Source of the DNA: Anaerocolumna sp. MB42-C2
GTDB lineage: Bacteria > Bacillota > Clostridia > Lachnospirales > Lachnospiraceae
Assembly (NCBI RefSeq): GCF_030913705.1
Contig: NZ_CP133190.1
Location: 3,177,501-3,241,500, forward strand
Length of the DNA stretch: 64,000 bases
Reading direction: 5' to 3'
Part shown: positions 35,305-44,250 of the stretch, in pieces
How positions within the stretch are numbered: the first letter of the stretch is position 1
How the letters are laid out: each line of letters starts with the position of its first letter
Made by a program: the position numbers and the translations under genes
The notes under the pieces: model-generated
Told to the model about the DNA's origin: nothing
What the model saw: the letters and a program-made list of their open reading frames with translations, nothing else
The model's database searches: none

Positions 35305-36816
35305 CTACTCTTGATTTTTCTCCAATAATAACTTTACTCGAAAGGATGAAAGGTTATAGGTATAACCCGGATTGTTATGATAGAAATCTATTAGCCAATC
35401 CAATCTATCATTTATATCTATTTTTTCTTTCAGTACATAAACCAATGCATCGTCCGATAAATTGCAAAGTGCATCCACATCAAGTTCCTTAAGATAACCT
35501 GCCTGATACATCTTTATATTATATCTTGCAATATTACCGTCTACATTAGAAAAGCACAGTACACCAAACAGAAATACGAAAACTAACACCGCATATTTTG
35601 CAAAGTTAAAATTTGCCCGAAACTGTTTCATTATAATCAGCACATTCACAATTGCCAGAAGCAGCATAAACCATGATGTATATACTCTTAACTGAGTAAG
35701 TCCGTAATTACTAATATACAATATCATCTTACTAAGAGCCGTCGTTAAAAGTAAAATAGTAAATACTGATATAAGTACGTTGTAAACTTTAAGCAGCACA
35801 GGTTTATTTTCACCGCTCTGTTTCGAAAGGAAATTAATAAATATAAGTATCATAAGATTAATAACAGCTGTAAAACATAATTCAAAAAAACCTCTTCTCG
35901 CATATTCTGCATAACTATAGGCCTCCGGTAAAATTCCTGTGAAAGCGGATATAAAATACCGTATCTGTAAAATAAAAAACAGGATATATAAAATACAGAC
36001 AGGCGTTACGGCCGAATACATAACCAGGTTTGGGAATATTTTAATGCTTTCCAGTTTATGAGCCGTTTGTTCTTCGGTAAGAACATTTGCTTTGACTTTA
36101 TTCACATTGGAATAAAGCATTCCAAAGAGATACAAAGCAACCGGTATACCCATGGTAAACTGAACAATTGTTATAAAACTGTACTGAAAGACATTACCAA
36201 ATACCGCATTTAATACCGCCTCAACTCCGCTGTCAGCACTTATTAATAACAATGCGACCACCATAGTTAAGGGAATCGTCACCACAAGTCCTAATAACAC
36301 AAGCTTTATAGTATTACCGGCTTTTGATCTGCTTGTTGAGGATACTATCACCTGCAATGTCTTTCCAAAGCTTAAGAAAGGCATTACCATAACAGCTTTT
36401 AACATATCAAAGAAGAAAAATCGTTCAATATCCTTATTTTCTTTGCATACGGCATAAACCCAATAGCTTCCCAGCATTAATAAAAATACTATATCTAGAG
36501 ATTTAATAAAGCTGTTTGCAGTAATGGAAAAAACTAAACTGAATATCATTATTAATCCAAATATTATTTTATGAATATTATAAAACTTATAATTGTTCTT
36601 TTTAAGATAATACAAGCAGACAAATGCCGTTCCTATAAAAAATATAGTTGTAAATATCCCGGTAACATTCCATAATACAAAACGCATAAAACAAAAACCG
36701 ATTGCAAACATTAGATACGCATAAATACATTCCAGTCTGCTAAAAGATACCTTTTCCTTTGTATTTGATATACCCTGTATAATACCACAATCCAGAGCTT
36801 TTTGATTTTCTTCCAT
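35305..36816 (-). CDS. multi-pass membrane protein, DUF4153/DUF4173-type
   Basis: 503 residues from the ATG at 36816, which has AGGAAAGGAT upstream; a longer frame starting at 36981 overlaps hairpins and lacks an RBS. About 11-12 hydrophobic helices. The cytoplasmic C-terminus (VDGNIARYNIKMYQAGYLKE; LCNLSDDALVYVLKEKID) is the typical tail of this family. Function unknown. Preceded by an XRE/DUF2975 pair on the same strand, with a 228-bp hairpin-bearing gap. Confidence 0.78.
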   Translation of the reverse strand: MEENQKALDCGIIQGISNTKEKVSFSRLECIYAYLMFAIGFCFMRFVLWNVTGIFTTIFFIGTAFVCLYYLKKNNYKFYNIHKIIFGLIMIFSLVFSITANSFIKSLDIVFLLMLGSYWVYAVCKENKDIERFFFFDMLKAVMVMPFLSFGKTLQVIVSSTSRSKAGNTIKLVLLGLVVTIPLTMVVALLLISADSGVEAVLNAVFGNVFQYSFITIVQFTMGIPVALYLFGMLYSNVNKVKANVLTEEQTAHKLESIKIFPNLVMYSAVTPVCILYILFFILQIRYFISAFTGILPEAYSYAEYARRGFFELCFTAVINLMILIFINFLSKQSGENKPVLLKVYNVLISVFTILLLTTALSKMILYISNYGLTQLRVYTSWFMLLLAIVNVLIIMKQFRANFNFAKYAVLVFVFLFGVLCFSNVDGNIARYNIKMYQAGYLKELDVDALCNLSDDALVYVLKEKIDINDRLDWLIDFYHNNPGYTYNLSSFRVKLLLEKNQE

Positions 36817-36928
36817 TTTTCTATCCTTTCCTGCACACGTTTGTGCGCACCTCATATTTGTGCCGAGAATCAGGCTGACACAAATTTCTGATGTTGAAAA
36901 TAAAACTTCTTTCAACGCTCCAGTCATA

Positions 36929-36995
36929 ATGCCGCTTAGGCGGCATCTCAAATAACAGAGGAAGTAGTCTGGAATGAGCATCCTCCGTGCTCATT
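36929..36995 (-). repeat. two hairpins in leader of DUF4153-like gene
   Basis: ATGCCGC-TTAG-GCGGCAT at 36929-36946 and AATGAGCA (36973-36980) with TGCTCATT (36988-36995) form perfect stems. On the minus strand the second hairpin's loop contains GGAGG. They could be a terminator for the upstream XRE gene or mRNA control elements; no T-run follows either. Confidence 0.5.
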
Positions 36996-37044
36996 TCGGA
37001 GTTCTTCCAGTGTGAAGATATTTTTCTTTGCACTTCTTCCTCTA

Positions 37045-37257
37045 TCAGCTTTCTTCCTCTTTCCACTCAAGAATATCTCCCGGCTGACACTTAAGGGCAT
37101 TACAAATTTTATCCAAAGTATCCAGCTTTATGGCTTTCGCTTTCCCATTTTTTAATATGGAGATATTAGCCATTGTAATTCCCACCTTTTCCGATAATTC
37201 CGTTACACTCATTTTTCTTTTTGCTAGCATTACATCGATGTTAATTATTATCGCCAT
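37045..37257 (-). CDS. YozG-like XRE transcriptional regulator
   Basis: 70 residues from the ATG at 37257 (GAGGTG upstream). The sequence MAIIINIDVMLAKRKMSVTE and ELSEKVGITMANISILKNGK is the HTH of the small YozG family, ending in CQPGDILEWKEEES. Overlaps the DUF2975 gene by 20 bp if the upstream ATG were used; from this start it begins 11 bp after it. XRE/DUF2975 pairs are usually autoregulated; the TATCG...CGATA repeat upstream is the likely operator. Confidence 0.9.
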   Translation of the reverse strand: MAIIINIDVMLAKRKMSVTELSEKVGITMANISILKNGKAKAIKLDTLDKICNALKCQPGDILEWKEEES

Positions 37258-37267
37258 ATCATTCACC

Positions 37268-37747
37268 TCAGATCGTAAGTTCATTCTCTTTTTTCAACTC
37301 ATATGCTTTTAAGATGAGTCTGGAAAGCGCAGCTGCCAGAACAGTAATTATAATCCCTATAAAAATAACACCAATCATAAGGAACATTACACCTGGGTTC
37401 AACCATTTATTTATCCCCAGATAAACCATTCCCAGGAAGCAGATAGCAGATATTACAACTCCTAATTTACTAATTATGACAAAGGATCTTGAATTCTCAA
37501 GGGAGAACGAATTATCCTTACCAATCTGTATACAAACTTTCCAGAACTGGTATAGAATTGCATAACTTAAGGCCCCAATTACCCATACATAGATTAGACC
37601 TGGCCAGAATAAAAAGGCCACTTCCGGATATTGCTTCCTGCTCTCAACTGCAAGCTCTGGAATAAGCAGTCCAAAGAAAATAAGACCCATAACCGTAATA
37701 CCAATACAGATTCCTTTTAACCAATTTGTCATCTCCTGCTGTTTCAT
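37268..37747 (-). CDS. DUF2975 membrane protein
   Basis: 159 residues with four membrane helices (LKGICIGITVMGLIFFGLLI; LIYVWVIGALSYAILYQFWK; LGVVISAICFLGMVYLGINK; LMIGVIFIGIIITVLAAALS) and the GKDNSFSLENSRSFVIISKL loop typical of DUF2975. It is always found with a small YozG-type XRE regulator, as here. Role unknown; probably senses or modulates the regulator at the membrane. First gene of the pair. Confidence 0.9.
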   Translation of the reverse strand: MKQQEMTNWLKGICIGITVMGLIFFGLLIPELAVESRKQYPEVAFLFWPGLIYVWVIGALSYAILYQFWKVCIQIGKDNSFSLENSRSFVIISKLGVVISAICFLGMVYLGINKWLNPGVMFLMIGVIFIGIIITVLAAALSRLILKAYELKKENELTI

Positions 37748-38193
37748 AACAATATCTCCTTTATTTTACATAAATGAATTCTTTTATTTCTTAAATTTAA
37801 ATATATTATACAATAGGATAGTTAATTACGCAATATATTTTTATCGTTATACGATATATTTTTATCATCATACCCAAAATTCACTTTTATACTGCAGTCA
37901 ATAGTAATGCAAGATGCCACTTTGTAAATTCAGATTCAATATTTGTAACTGAAAATTGAATATTTGTAAACGAAACGCCATTTTCTAACCGAAATGCAGT
38001 TGATTTTTAGCTTTTATTGAATTACAATTTGAGTTCCTTTTTATTTTAAAAATATTAACAACGGCTTGCTATATCGGATATATCTAGTGTATAATTATAT
38101 TGTAAATAATTAATCCAATCTAATAATTTTGACTGTATTTAAAAGGGGTTTAAGAATTTTTGAAGAATTCTAGATCGGAAGGAGAATATCAAG
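37748..38193. other. intergenic region with divergent promoters
   Basis: 446 bp without a gene. It holds the operator repeat at 37831-37872, two copies of an AATATTTGTAA-(a/c)-(c/t)GAAA motif at about 37938-37975, and a TATATCGGATATA segment near 38071 that may belong to the promoter of the plus-strand gene at 38194. Confidence 0.5.
37831..37872 (-). promoter_or_regulatory. tandem repeat with inverted TATCG/CGATA site
   Basis: Two 21-bp units (37831-37851 and 37852-37872) match at 18 of 21 positions. Across their junction TATCG-TTATA-CGATA (37843-37857) is an inverted repeat. It lies about 100 bp upstream of the DUF2975-XRE pair, fitting an autoregulatory XRE operator. Confidence 0.55.
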
Positions 38194-38430
38194 ATGAAAG
38201 TGATGAATATTACTAATGTGAATGGTTTATTTAAGATTATTGATTCATGCTCCGGTAAAGTTGAATTGGTTACAAACGAAGGAGACCGTTTAAATTTAAA
38301 GTCAAAGCTGTCGCAATATGTTGCATTGGCCAATGTTTTTACAGAAGGTAAAATCGATGAGATCGAACTTATTGCATACGAACCGGAAGATATTAAAAAA
38401 TTACTTGCTTTTATGTATAACGGCGAATAA
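38194..38430 (+). CDS. small conserved protein, possibly HPr-fold
   Basis: 78 residues: MKVMNITNVNGLFKIIDSCS, GKVELVTNEGDRLNLKSKLS, then QYVALANVFTEGKIDEIELI and PEDIKKLLAFM. Length and the beta-alpha-beta pattern recall HPr-like proteins, and the GDRLNLKSKLSQYVAL segment aligns with the 'DLKSIMGVM' helix region. The phosphoacceptor His expected near residue 15 is absent. If related to HPr it cannot act as a phosphocarrier; I do not claim a function. RBS AAGGAG. Confidence 0.6.
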   Translation: MKVMNITNVNGLFKIIDSCSGKVELVTNEGDRLNLKSKLSQYVALANVFTEGKIDEIELIAYEPEDIKKLLAFMYNGE

Positions 38431-38567
38431 ACATTTTTAAGGACATAAAGACTTTTTCCTATAATATGCACAGCCTTTTATCGTAAGTATAAAAAAATTT
38501 TTAACACGTTATATATCAGATAACCTAATAACTTTTCAGATTCAGTATAAAATCTAAAACATATATA

Positions 38568-38601
38568 ACTCCCTGCCGAATTGACAGGGAGTCTTTCTTT
38601 T
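38568..38601 (+). terminator. intrinsic terminator
   Basis: ACTCCCTG (38568-38575) and CAGGGAGT (38585-38592) flank a 9-nt loop, followed by CTTTCTTTT. It would end the 38194-38430 transcript. Confidence 0.85.
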
Positions 38602-38669
38602 ATGATCGTGTTTTATTGTTTTATTCTTCTTTTGTCACTTAGGTAAAAGTATTAAATAGAATTAAGATC

Positions 38670-39119
38670 TTATTCGGTAAAATGTTTCTCTTCTTTTGTT
38701 TCCTGGATTATATTATTTCTTTGTTCCAGCTTGCTGTTAATCCATATTTCATCTTCTTTACTGATTTTGGCATTATGAATAGTCAGACCTGCGGTAATAA
38801 CAATATATATAATTGTAAATATAATGATATTTGAAATTCTGAAACCAAACCAGTTAAGAAAATAAGCCATTGTCAAAAATATACCATAGATCAAACAATA
38901 TACAATTCCATCCTGAAGGTGTTCATTCTTAAAATCTACCTTGTTAATTAGATAAATTACTGCACGTGTTACAACTAAAAGTGCCACAAACTGTAATACA
39001 AAAACATGATATCCCGTCGGATCGTTGTTATTAATAAGATTGTTAATGGACGTAAATACAATTATTAATGTAAATGTCATACATATATTAGGTATATGAT
39101 ACTTTCTTATCTCTTTCAT
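38670..39119 (-). CDS. DUF3021 membrane protein
   Basis: 149 residues with four membrane helices (ICMTFTLIIVFTSINNLI; HVFVLQFVALLVVTRAVIYL; CLIYGIFLTMAYFLNWFG; IIIFTIIYIVITAGLTIH) and a charged C-terminus (DEIWINSKLEQRN). Size and helix pattern match DUF3021, which nearly always follows a LytTR regulator as here (11-bp gap). Thought to form a membrane partner that sets the regulator's activity. Confidence 0.85.
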   Translation of the reverse strand: MKEIRKYHIPNICMTFTLIIVFTSINNLINNNDPTGYHVFVLQFVALLVVTRAVIYLINKVDFKNEHLQDGIVYCLIYGIFLTMAYFLNWFGFRISNIIIFTIIYIVITAGLTIHNAKISKEDEIWINSKLEQRNNIIQETKEEKHFTE

Positions 39120-39130
39120 GTGATATCTCC

Positions 39131-39568
39131 CTATTCTTCTAATTTTTTCTTTAAATTATCAATATAATTTCTTGATACAATAAGTTTTTCGCCATTTTTC
39201 ATTGTTGCTTCCATTCGGTGATTTAAATAGGACCGAACACTTTTTAATTCATTCAGATTCATCATGCAGTTTTTACTGATACGTACAAAAGAAGTATATA
39301 AAAGCATCTGCTCTAAAGAAGATAATGTATCCTTATATTCATATACTTCTTTGCTGCAATAAAGAAAGGTTTTACCATCCACAGAATCTATGAAGATAAT
39401 ATCTTCCAGTGGGATTGTATAACTCCCGGTACCCTTGATTCCCTGCAGTGAAAAGTAGTGCTGCCTTATGATGTTAATCAGCTTTTTTAATCTGTCATCC
39501 ATAACAGTACAATTAATAATAATTTCATTCTCTTTAATATCCAGACTTTGATTTACTGACAGTTTCAA
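39131..39568 (-). CDS. LytTR-family DNA-binding regulator
   Basis: 145 residues. The LytTR domain covers about 50-143: YTIPLEDIIFIDSVDGKTFL, FVRISKNCMMNLNELKSVRS and RMEATMKNGEKLIVSRNYID. No receiver domain, so it is a single-domain regulator of the LytTR/DUF3021 regulatory system type. Likely binds ATACC-type direct or inverted repeats such as those in its own promoter region (39656-39681). Confidence 0.9.
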   Translation of the reverse strand: MKLSVNQSLDIKENEIIINCTVMDDRLKKLINIIRQHYFSLQGIKGTGSYTIPLEDIIFIDSVDGKTFLYCSKEVYEYKDTLSSLEQMLLYTSFVRISKNCMMNLNELKSVRSYLNHRMEATMKNGEKLIVSRNYIDNLKKKLEE

Positions 39569-39655
39569 AAGAACTTTCCTCCTTCCCTTAATCTAAATTA
39601 AACTTACCTAAATTATATAAATTTATTTTATACATATCAACCGCGGTGGAATCAA

Positions 39656-39681
39656 ATACCTAAATCGAGGTATCAGATACC
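39656..39681 (-). promoter_or_regulatory. candidate LytTR operator repeats
   Basis: ATACCT (39656-39661), AGGTAT (39668-39673) and ATACC (39677-39681) form interleaved inverted and direct repeats about 90 bp upstream of the LytTR gene. Autoregulation is inferred. Confidence 0.5.
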
Positions 39682-39720
39682 ACTACATTAACCCTAAGTT
39701 TCGTTAAAAATTGAATCTGA

Positions 39721-39748
39721 AAAAGAGGACTGTTTCCAGCCCTCTTTT
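39721..39748 (-). terminator. intrinsic terminator (bidirectional-capable)
   Basis: AAAAGAGG (39721-39728) and CCTCTTTT (39741-39748) flank a 12-nt loop; the minus strand continues with TTTTT. It lies 96 bp past the alpha/beta hydrolase stop. A near-identical terminator lies at 47043-47072. Confidence 0.8.
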
Positions 39749-39843
39749 AGGCAACACATGTATATCAGGTAATTCAGGCATGTCACAAAATCCTTATACA
39801 GCAGAATTAAACGTTTAGAAGACTTTGTTTTAAATATAAATGA

Positions 39844-41082
39844 TCATTTATGCCGCACCTCATTTTCTAAAAAACCGAGAACTTTCCTACAGTATTCCTC
39901 ATCTTTTGCAACATTTTTAAAATCACAGTCTTTCACGATAAAATGCTCCCAAGAATTACGCAGCCAAACTTCCGCGTCCGGATATGCTTTTTTTAACCTA
40001 TGCATACTAACGGCAGGCACTTCGGTATCCCCTTTACTCGCAATTAGAAATACAGGTCTTCCATCGGCATTTTTAATCTGCTCCACAGGTTTAATATGGT
40101 CTACTTTATTACTGCCATATACCAGTTTTAAAGAGGATTTGAAAAGCGGTTTTTCTATAGACCGAAGAAAAACCGGTACCCCAAGTCCCGCAAGCTCGTC
40201 CAGCACAACATCTTCAAAGCTGGAATATGCCGACATAGCGATCAAAGCATCAATATCCTTTATCTGTCCAAATGCATTTACCGCAATCGCACCGCCCATA
40301 GAAGCTCCCTGCACCACAATCGGTACATCTTTATACTTTTCTTCGTGCTTAATGTAATCTACAACAGCTTTCACATCATTCACTTCGTCATAACCCAGAC
40401 ATATCCTGTTACCATCGCTTTTTCCATGCCCGCGGACTTCAAGTAATATGGATGAGTAACCCTTTTCCTGCATGAATTTTGCATGTCCGTAAAAATATGT
40501 AACAGATGGCTGTACTATACCGCTTAAATAAATAATAACTGCTTTCGGATGGTCGTAATATATTTCCGAAACCCATATATTCAGACCATCCTCATTCTTT
40601 AAATACATTTGATTTTCTTTCAGATTATAATCGGCCGCCTGAAAAACATCCTGCAGCGGGAAATCAAACGTTGCATACCCGCGGTAATTAACATGACGGT
40701 TCATAAACATAGGCAATGCAGCATATGGGATCATTACTAAAAGTATAAGGAAAACTGCAGCTATGATTGCAATCGTTTTTGCGATAATATGAGTCATATT
40801 TTCTTTTCCGGTCCTTGATTTTATTCTGTCGGAATAATCCTGCTTTAATTTTCTGCGAAATAGGATATGAATCGTTATGGCCCCTATCAGCAGCGGAGCA
40901 TAAATCAGACCATGAAGAAAAGCTCTTAATGTATTAATATCGGCTCCATATTCAACCGTAATATTAATTATCATCGTAATCAATAATAGTAAGAATATTG
41001 CGATAGATAGAACCGATATGCACTTCAGCCTGATGTAAGGTTTATTTTTTATATGGTTTAAATCTGCTTTATGAATTTTCAT
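39844..41082 (-). CDS. membrane-anchored alpha/beta hydrolase
   Basis: 412 residues. Three or four membrane helices occupy residues 20-135 (CISVLSIAIFLLLLITMIIN; IIAKTIAIIAAVFLILLVMI). The hydrolase domain follows: oxyanion region VIIYLSGIVQPS, nucleophile Ser in VVQGASMGGAIAV (GxSxGG), and catalytic Asp and His in SKGDTEVP and SWEHFIVKD. Acts on an unknown ester or peptide at the membrane; the active site could face either side. Monocistronic, closed by the 39721 terminator. Confidence 0.85.
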   Translation of the reverse strand: MKIHKADLNHIKNKPYIRLKCISVLSIAIFLLLLITMIINITVEYGADINTLRAFLHGLIYAPLLIGAITIHILFRRKLKQDYSDRIKSRTGKENMTHIIAKTIAIIAAVFLILLVMIPYAALPMFMNRHVNYRGYATFDFPLQDVFQAADYNLKENQMYLKNEDGLNIWVSEIYYDHPKAVIIYLSGIVQPSVTYFYGHAKFMQEKGYSSILLEVRGHGKSDGNRICLGYDEVNDVKAVVDYIKHEEKYKDVPIVVQGASMGGAIAVNAFGQIKDIDALIAMSAYSSFEDVVLDELAGLGVPVFLRSIEKPLFKSSLKLVYGSNKVDHIKPVEQIKNADGRPVFLIASKGDTEVPAVSMHRLKKAYPDAEVWLRNSWEHFIVKDCDFKNVAKDEEYCRKVLGFLENEVRHK

Positions 41083-41205
41083 CTTTAACTCCGTTAAACA
41101 TTTTTATTTTAACCATATTTTACCATTTTCTGTAGTTATATGCAACATTGGTAATTACCTTGTAAGTAAAACCACTTCATTGATTCTATGGAAAAAATGA
41201 ACTAT

Positions 41206-42078
41206 CTACTTTGTGGCAGCAACACCCAGACATTTTGTTTTTTCCTCATAATTCTTACCTGTTAGATCACTCCAAACATCCTGTACCTGATAACCATATT
41301 TCTTCATTAATTGCAGAATATTCTGCTTAGAGTAATAATGGTCTCTTAAATGATAGGTAGTTATAGCGCCCTTGTCATCTAGAATGGTATACTGCCGCAG
41401 CAAAATATTCTCGACTTCAAAGTCAAACGTCTGTTCCAGAACAAGATGCGGGTTCGGCTTCCAAAATCCAGATTCGCTCATATACCAATTACGCAAAGGC
41501 AGCTGCTCCCAATTGAACCTTGTGAAAACATCAAATACAAAGGTACCACCAGGTTTCAAGGCTTTATATATCTTTTCTAATAACAGATCCCGTCTATTAT
41601 CAGAAAGCGCACCTAAATCACAATATATCAGGAAAATAGCATCAAACTCATGGGTATAGTCCATTGTAATATAATCCTGACAGATATACCGAATGTCTAA
41701 GGAATTTGTGTCCGCATACTTCCTGGCATAATCAATAGAATTATGGGAATAATCCATGCCTGTAACATTTAACCCATACCTTGAGAACCTGGTACAGTAG
41801 AGACCGGGGCCACAGCCCAGATCTAATATTTTTGCACCTTTTTTTAAATTCAGGTATTTTGTCTGCCACTCTACAATCTGTTCAATTGTTTTATGATTAT
41901 AACTTGCCGCATCCCAATTCGGATTTAAATGAGCCTCCAGCATTTGCTGTGCTATATGAGGGTCATCCCAGAATAGTTCCTCATCATCAGTATTTAAGTC
42001 CGGCTTTTTCACCGAATTTAGCAACAGATTTATATTTAAATTACCGTTTATAATAATGTTATTATCTTTTTGCATCAT
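41206..42078 (-). CDS. SAM-dependent class I methyltransferase
   Basis: 290 residues from the ATG at 42078, eight bases after GGAGGA. Motif I AKILDLGCGPGLYCTRF (SAM binding) is at about residue 90, then VTGMDYSHNSIDYARKYA (motif II acidic residue), FDAIFLIYCDLGAL (motif IV) and LKPGGTFVFDVF (motif VI). The C-terminus is beta-rich. Methyl acceptor unknown. Separated from pstB by a 541-bp region that contains a candidate structured RNA. Confidence 0.88.
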   Translation of the reverse strand: MMQKDNNIIINGNLNINLLLNSVKKPDLNTDDEELFWDDPHIAQQMLEAHLNPNWDAASYNHKTIEQIVEWQTKYLNLKKGAKILDLGCGPGLYCTRFSRYGLNVTGMDYSHNSIDYARKYADTNSLDIRYICQDYITMDYTHEFDAIFLIYCDLGALSDNRRDLLLEKIYKALKPGGTFVFDVFTRFNWEQLPLRNWYMSESGFWKPNPHLVLEQTFDFEVENILLRQYTILDDKGAITTYHLRDHYYSKQNILQLMKKYGYQVQDVWSDLTGKNYEEKTKCLGVAATK

Positions 42079-42231
42079 AATTAATTCCTCCAATTTTATT
42101 AACAAAATAAAAGCATAATAATTTAGCCTAAATTAATAAGAGTCTGACTTGCCAGACACCAGAGGCGAAGCGCTGTCACTTTAGTGACCAATTACCATGT
42201 AGTCTCAAGCGTATCCTGCCGGTCGGGCATT

Positions 42232-42272
42232 TTATTTACCCGGGAAGTTCGGAGAACTTTCCTGGCAAATAA
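42232..42272. repeat. strong imperfect palindrome
   Basis: TTATTTACC (42232-42240) pairs with GGCAAATAA (42264-42272; one wobble) and GGAAGTTC with GAACTTTCC inside, giving about 17 pairs around a 3-nt loop. It overlaps the U-run of the adjacent terminator. Could be a boundary hairpin or a short palindromic repeat element. Confidence 0.55.
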
Positions 42273-42512
42273 AAAACCGCAGATTTACTCTGCGGCTCAA
42301 ACTCCTTGATAAAAGCACCTGAGAGTAATCTTAAAATCATCCAAATAAATGAGTACAAAAACTAAACTGTTCATTAAAACAGCTATACCTTTTACTCAAA
42401 TATTCTGCTAAGTGATTTTAAAATTACTTTTCCGTGTACACTTGTTATAATTCTAAAGCATACCGGATAACATTCCGCCTTCCTCAACTAAATTATTATG
42501 CTTATTCTGTTA
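42271..42512 (-). ncRNA. candidate structured small RNA (~240 nt)
   Basis: A sigma-A promoter fires into a stretch with no open frame that ends in an intrinsic terminator (CCGCAGA/TCTGCGG plus six T, 42271-42295). The inferred RNA folds strongly by eye: 5' hairpin AAGCATA...TATGCTT with an inner CGGA/TCCG stem; a 16-bp helix joining 42413-42428 with 42324-42339 (15 of 16 pairs); inside it TTGAGTA/TACTCA and CTGTT/AACAG helices, giving a long rod. This resembles the overall shape of 6S RNA, but I cannot match a conserved sequence. Alternative: pst operon 3' UTR. Confidence 0.5.
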
Positions 42513-42518
42513 AGTTCT

Positions 42519-42547
42519 ATCTTACGTAATACCGGCAAATTTGTCAA
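42519..42547 (-). promoter_or_regulatory. sigma-A promoter of the candidate RNA
   Basis: -35 TTGACA (42542-42547), 17-bp spacer, -10 TAAGAT (42519-42524), minus strand. Perfect -35 and spacing; no gene downstream before the terminator at 42271. Confidence 0.7.
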
Positions 42548-42619
42548 TATCAATGTTTTTAAAACCTTCCATTTAATGATACGGATGGCCAATATGAGAA
42601 TAACCCCGGCTCCAAGACA

Positions 42620-43369
42620 TTAGCCAAAATGTCCGCACACATAATCCGATGTTTTCTTATTGCCTGGATTGGTAAAGATTTTATCGGTAGTATCAAATTC
42701 AATCAGATCACCCATTAAAAAGAAAGCTGTTTTATCTGCTATACGGGAAGCCTGCTGCATATTATGGGTAACGATAACAACGGTATAGACTTTTTTCAAT
42801 TTGATTAACAAATCCTCAATCTTATAAGAAGAAATAGGATCAAGGGCACTGGTTGCTTCATCCAGTAAAATTACCTCCGGATTAAGGGCAATGGCCCTGG
42901 CAATGCAAAGACGCTGCTGTTGTCCGCCCGACAGCGACAGGGCGCTTTTTTTTAAACGGTCTTTCACTTCCTCCCAAAGGGCAGCGGCTCTTAAGCTGCT
43001 TTCCACGATTTCATCCAGTTCACCTTTTCTTTTACCATGATATTTCGGTGCATAAGCAATATTGTCATAGATACTTGACGGGAAAGGATTAGGTTTCTGA
43101 AATACCATACCAATTTTCTTACGGATCAGCATAGGGTCGATTTTGCTGCCATAAATATTGATATCATCATATATTACTTCCCCTGTAATCCTGCAATTAG
43201 GAATGATATCATTCATTCTGTTCAGAAGTCTTAAAAAAGTTGATTTACCACAGCCGGAGGGTCCGATTAATGCAGTAATCTCATTCTTTTCAATATCCAT
43301 ATTTATATTATTGATTGCCTTTTTGTCTCCATAATAGAGATTTAAGTTTCTCGTAGAAATAATGCCCAT
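42620..43369 (-). CDS. pstB: phosphate ABC transporter ATP-binding protein PstB
   Basis: 249 residues. Walker [16 protein letters not shown], signature [15 protein letters not shown], Walker [17 protein letters not shown] and H-loop IVTHNMQQA are intact; the Q-loop [19 protein letters not shown] is diagnostic for PstB. It powers high-affinity phosphate import with PstA/PstC. It ends the operon: no phoU follows, unlike in many bacteria. Two bases separate it from pstA. Confidence 0.97.
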   Translation of the reverse strand: MGIISTRNLNLYYGDKKAINNINMDIEKNEITALIGPSGCGKSTFLRLLNRMNDIIPNCRITGEVIYDDINIYGSKIDPMLIRKKIGMVFQKPNPFPSSIYDNIAYAPKYHGKRKGELDEIVESSLRAAALWEEVKDRLKKSALSLSGGQQQRLCIARAIALNPEVILLDEATSALDPISSYKIEDLLIKLKKVYTVVIVTHNMQQASRIADKTAFFLMGDLIEFDTTDKIFTNPGNKKTSDYVCGHFG

Positions 43370-43371
43370 TA

Positions 43372-44250
43372 TTAAGCGCTCACTTTCTTTTTGAATCGTC
43401 CTGCAATTATATTAGCAGTAAGATTAATAATAAACACCAGAATCATTAATACCGCAGCCATTGCATAAGGAACCCAATCTGGCGTACCGCCTTCGGTTGC
43501 ATATAAATAGAGCTGCACCGTCAAGCCTGCCCCAGGTTCAATAATATGCCTTACATAATTGGCCGGCATGGTGTAATCTACTCCTGCTGTATAAATAAGT
43601 GCTGCAGATTCACTAACGATACGTCCTATACTTAATATAATTGCTACAACAATTCCGGGTAAGGCACAGGGAAGCATAATGGTGCGAATTATGTACAGCT
43701 TGGAAGCTCCGAGAGCAAATGCCGCTTCCCGGTAAGATGGATTTACCTGCAAAAGCGCTTCTTCTGTGGTACGGATCATAGTGGGCATAACAATCAGGGC
43801 ACAGGTGAGAGCGCCTGAGAGCATAGAACCGCTGCCGCTGCCAAATTTTAAGGCATTAACGAAAAACGCCAAACCAAATAAACCATATACGATGGACGGA
43901 ATTCCTGCCAGAATTTCGATACAGAAACGAAATGCTATTATAATTTTTCCTGGTTTTGAGTATTCTGCCAGATAGATTGCAGTTCCTATTCCCACCGGTA
44001 TTGATACGATAAGTGTAACTACTACAATATATAATGTGTTAATAATCATCGGTGCAATACCATAAGTTTCGTTCAGACGGGAAGGTGCCTGGGATAAAAA
44101 TTCCCAATTGATATAAGGAAGCCCTTTGGCAATAAGATATACTATAATTGCCGCGACTAAAACAACCACCACAGCTGTTACCGTATAAATCAAAACCCGA
44201 ACGGCTATGATACCAGGTCTTATTTGTTTATCATACCTTTTTTTATCCAT
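43372..44250 (-). CDS. pstA: phosphate ABC transporter permease PstA
   Basis: 292 residues with six membrane helices. The EAA-type loop ([20 protein letters not shown]) and [16 protein letters not shown] are PstA features. Overlaps pstC by 8 bp (translational coupling). Forms the membrane channel with PstC. Confidence 0.96.
   Translation of the reverse strand: MDKKRYDKQIRPGIIAVRVLIYTVTAVVVVLVAAIIVYLIAKGLPYINWEFLSQAPSRLNETYGIAPMIINTLYIVVVTLIVSIPVGIGTAIYLAEYSKPGKIIIAFRFCIEILAGIPSIVYGLFGLAFFVNALKFGSGSGSMLSGALTCALIVMPTMIRTTEEALLQVNPSYREAAFALGASKLYIIRTIMLPCALPGIVVAIILSIGRIVSESAALIYTAGVDYTMPANYVRHIIEPGAGLTVQLYLYATEGGTPDWVPYAMAAVLMILVFIINLTANIIAGRFKKKVSA

Larger units (their letters stand above)
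42079..42619. other. non-coding region between methyltransferase and pstB
   Basis: 541 bp without a gene. From high to low coordinates on the minus strand it contains a sigma-A promoter (42519-42547), a structured transcript ending in a terminator (42271-42295), and then a second compact set of hairpins at 42140-42272 (GTCAC/GTGAC near 42176, GTCTG/CAGAC near 42146, and the long hairpin at 42232-42272). Confidence 0.6.

Noticed and set aside
36821..37066. 81-codon minus-strand frame upstream of the DUF4153-like gene
   Set aside because: No RBS, covers two perfect hairpins, and its sequence has no recognisable pattern.
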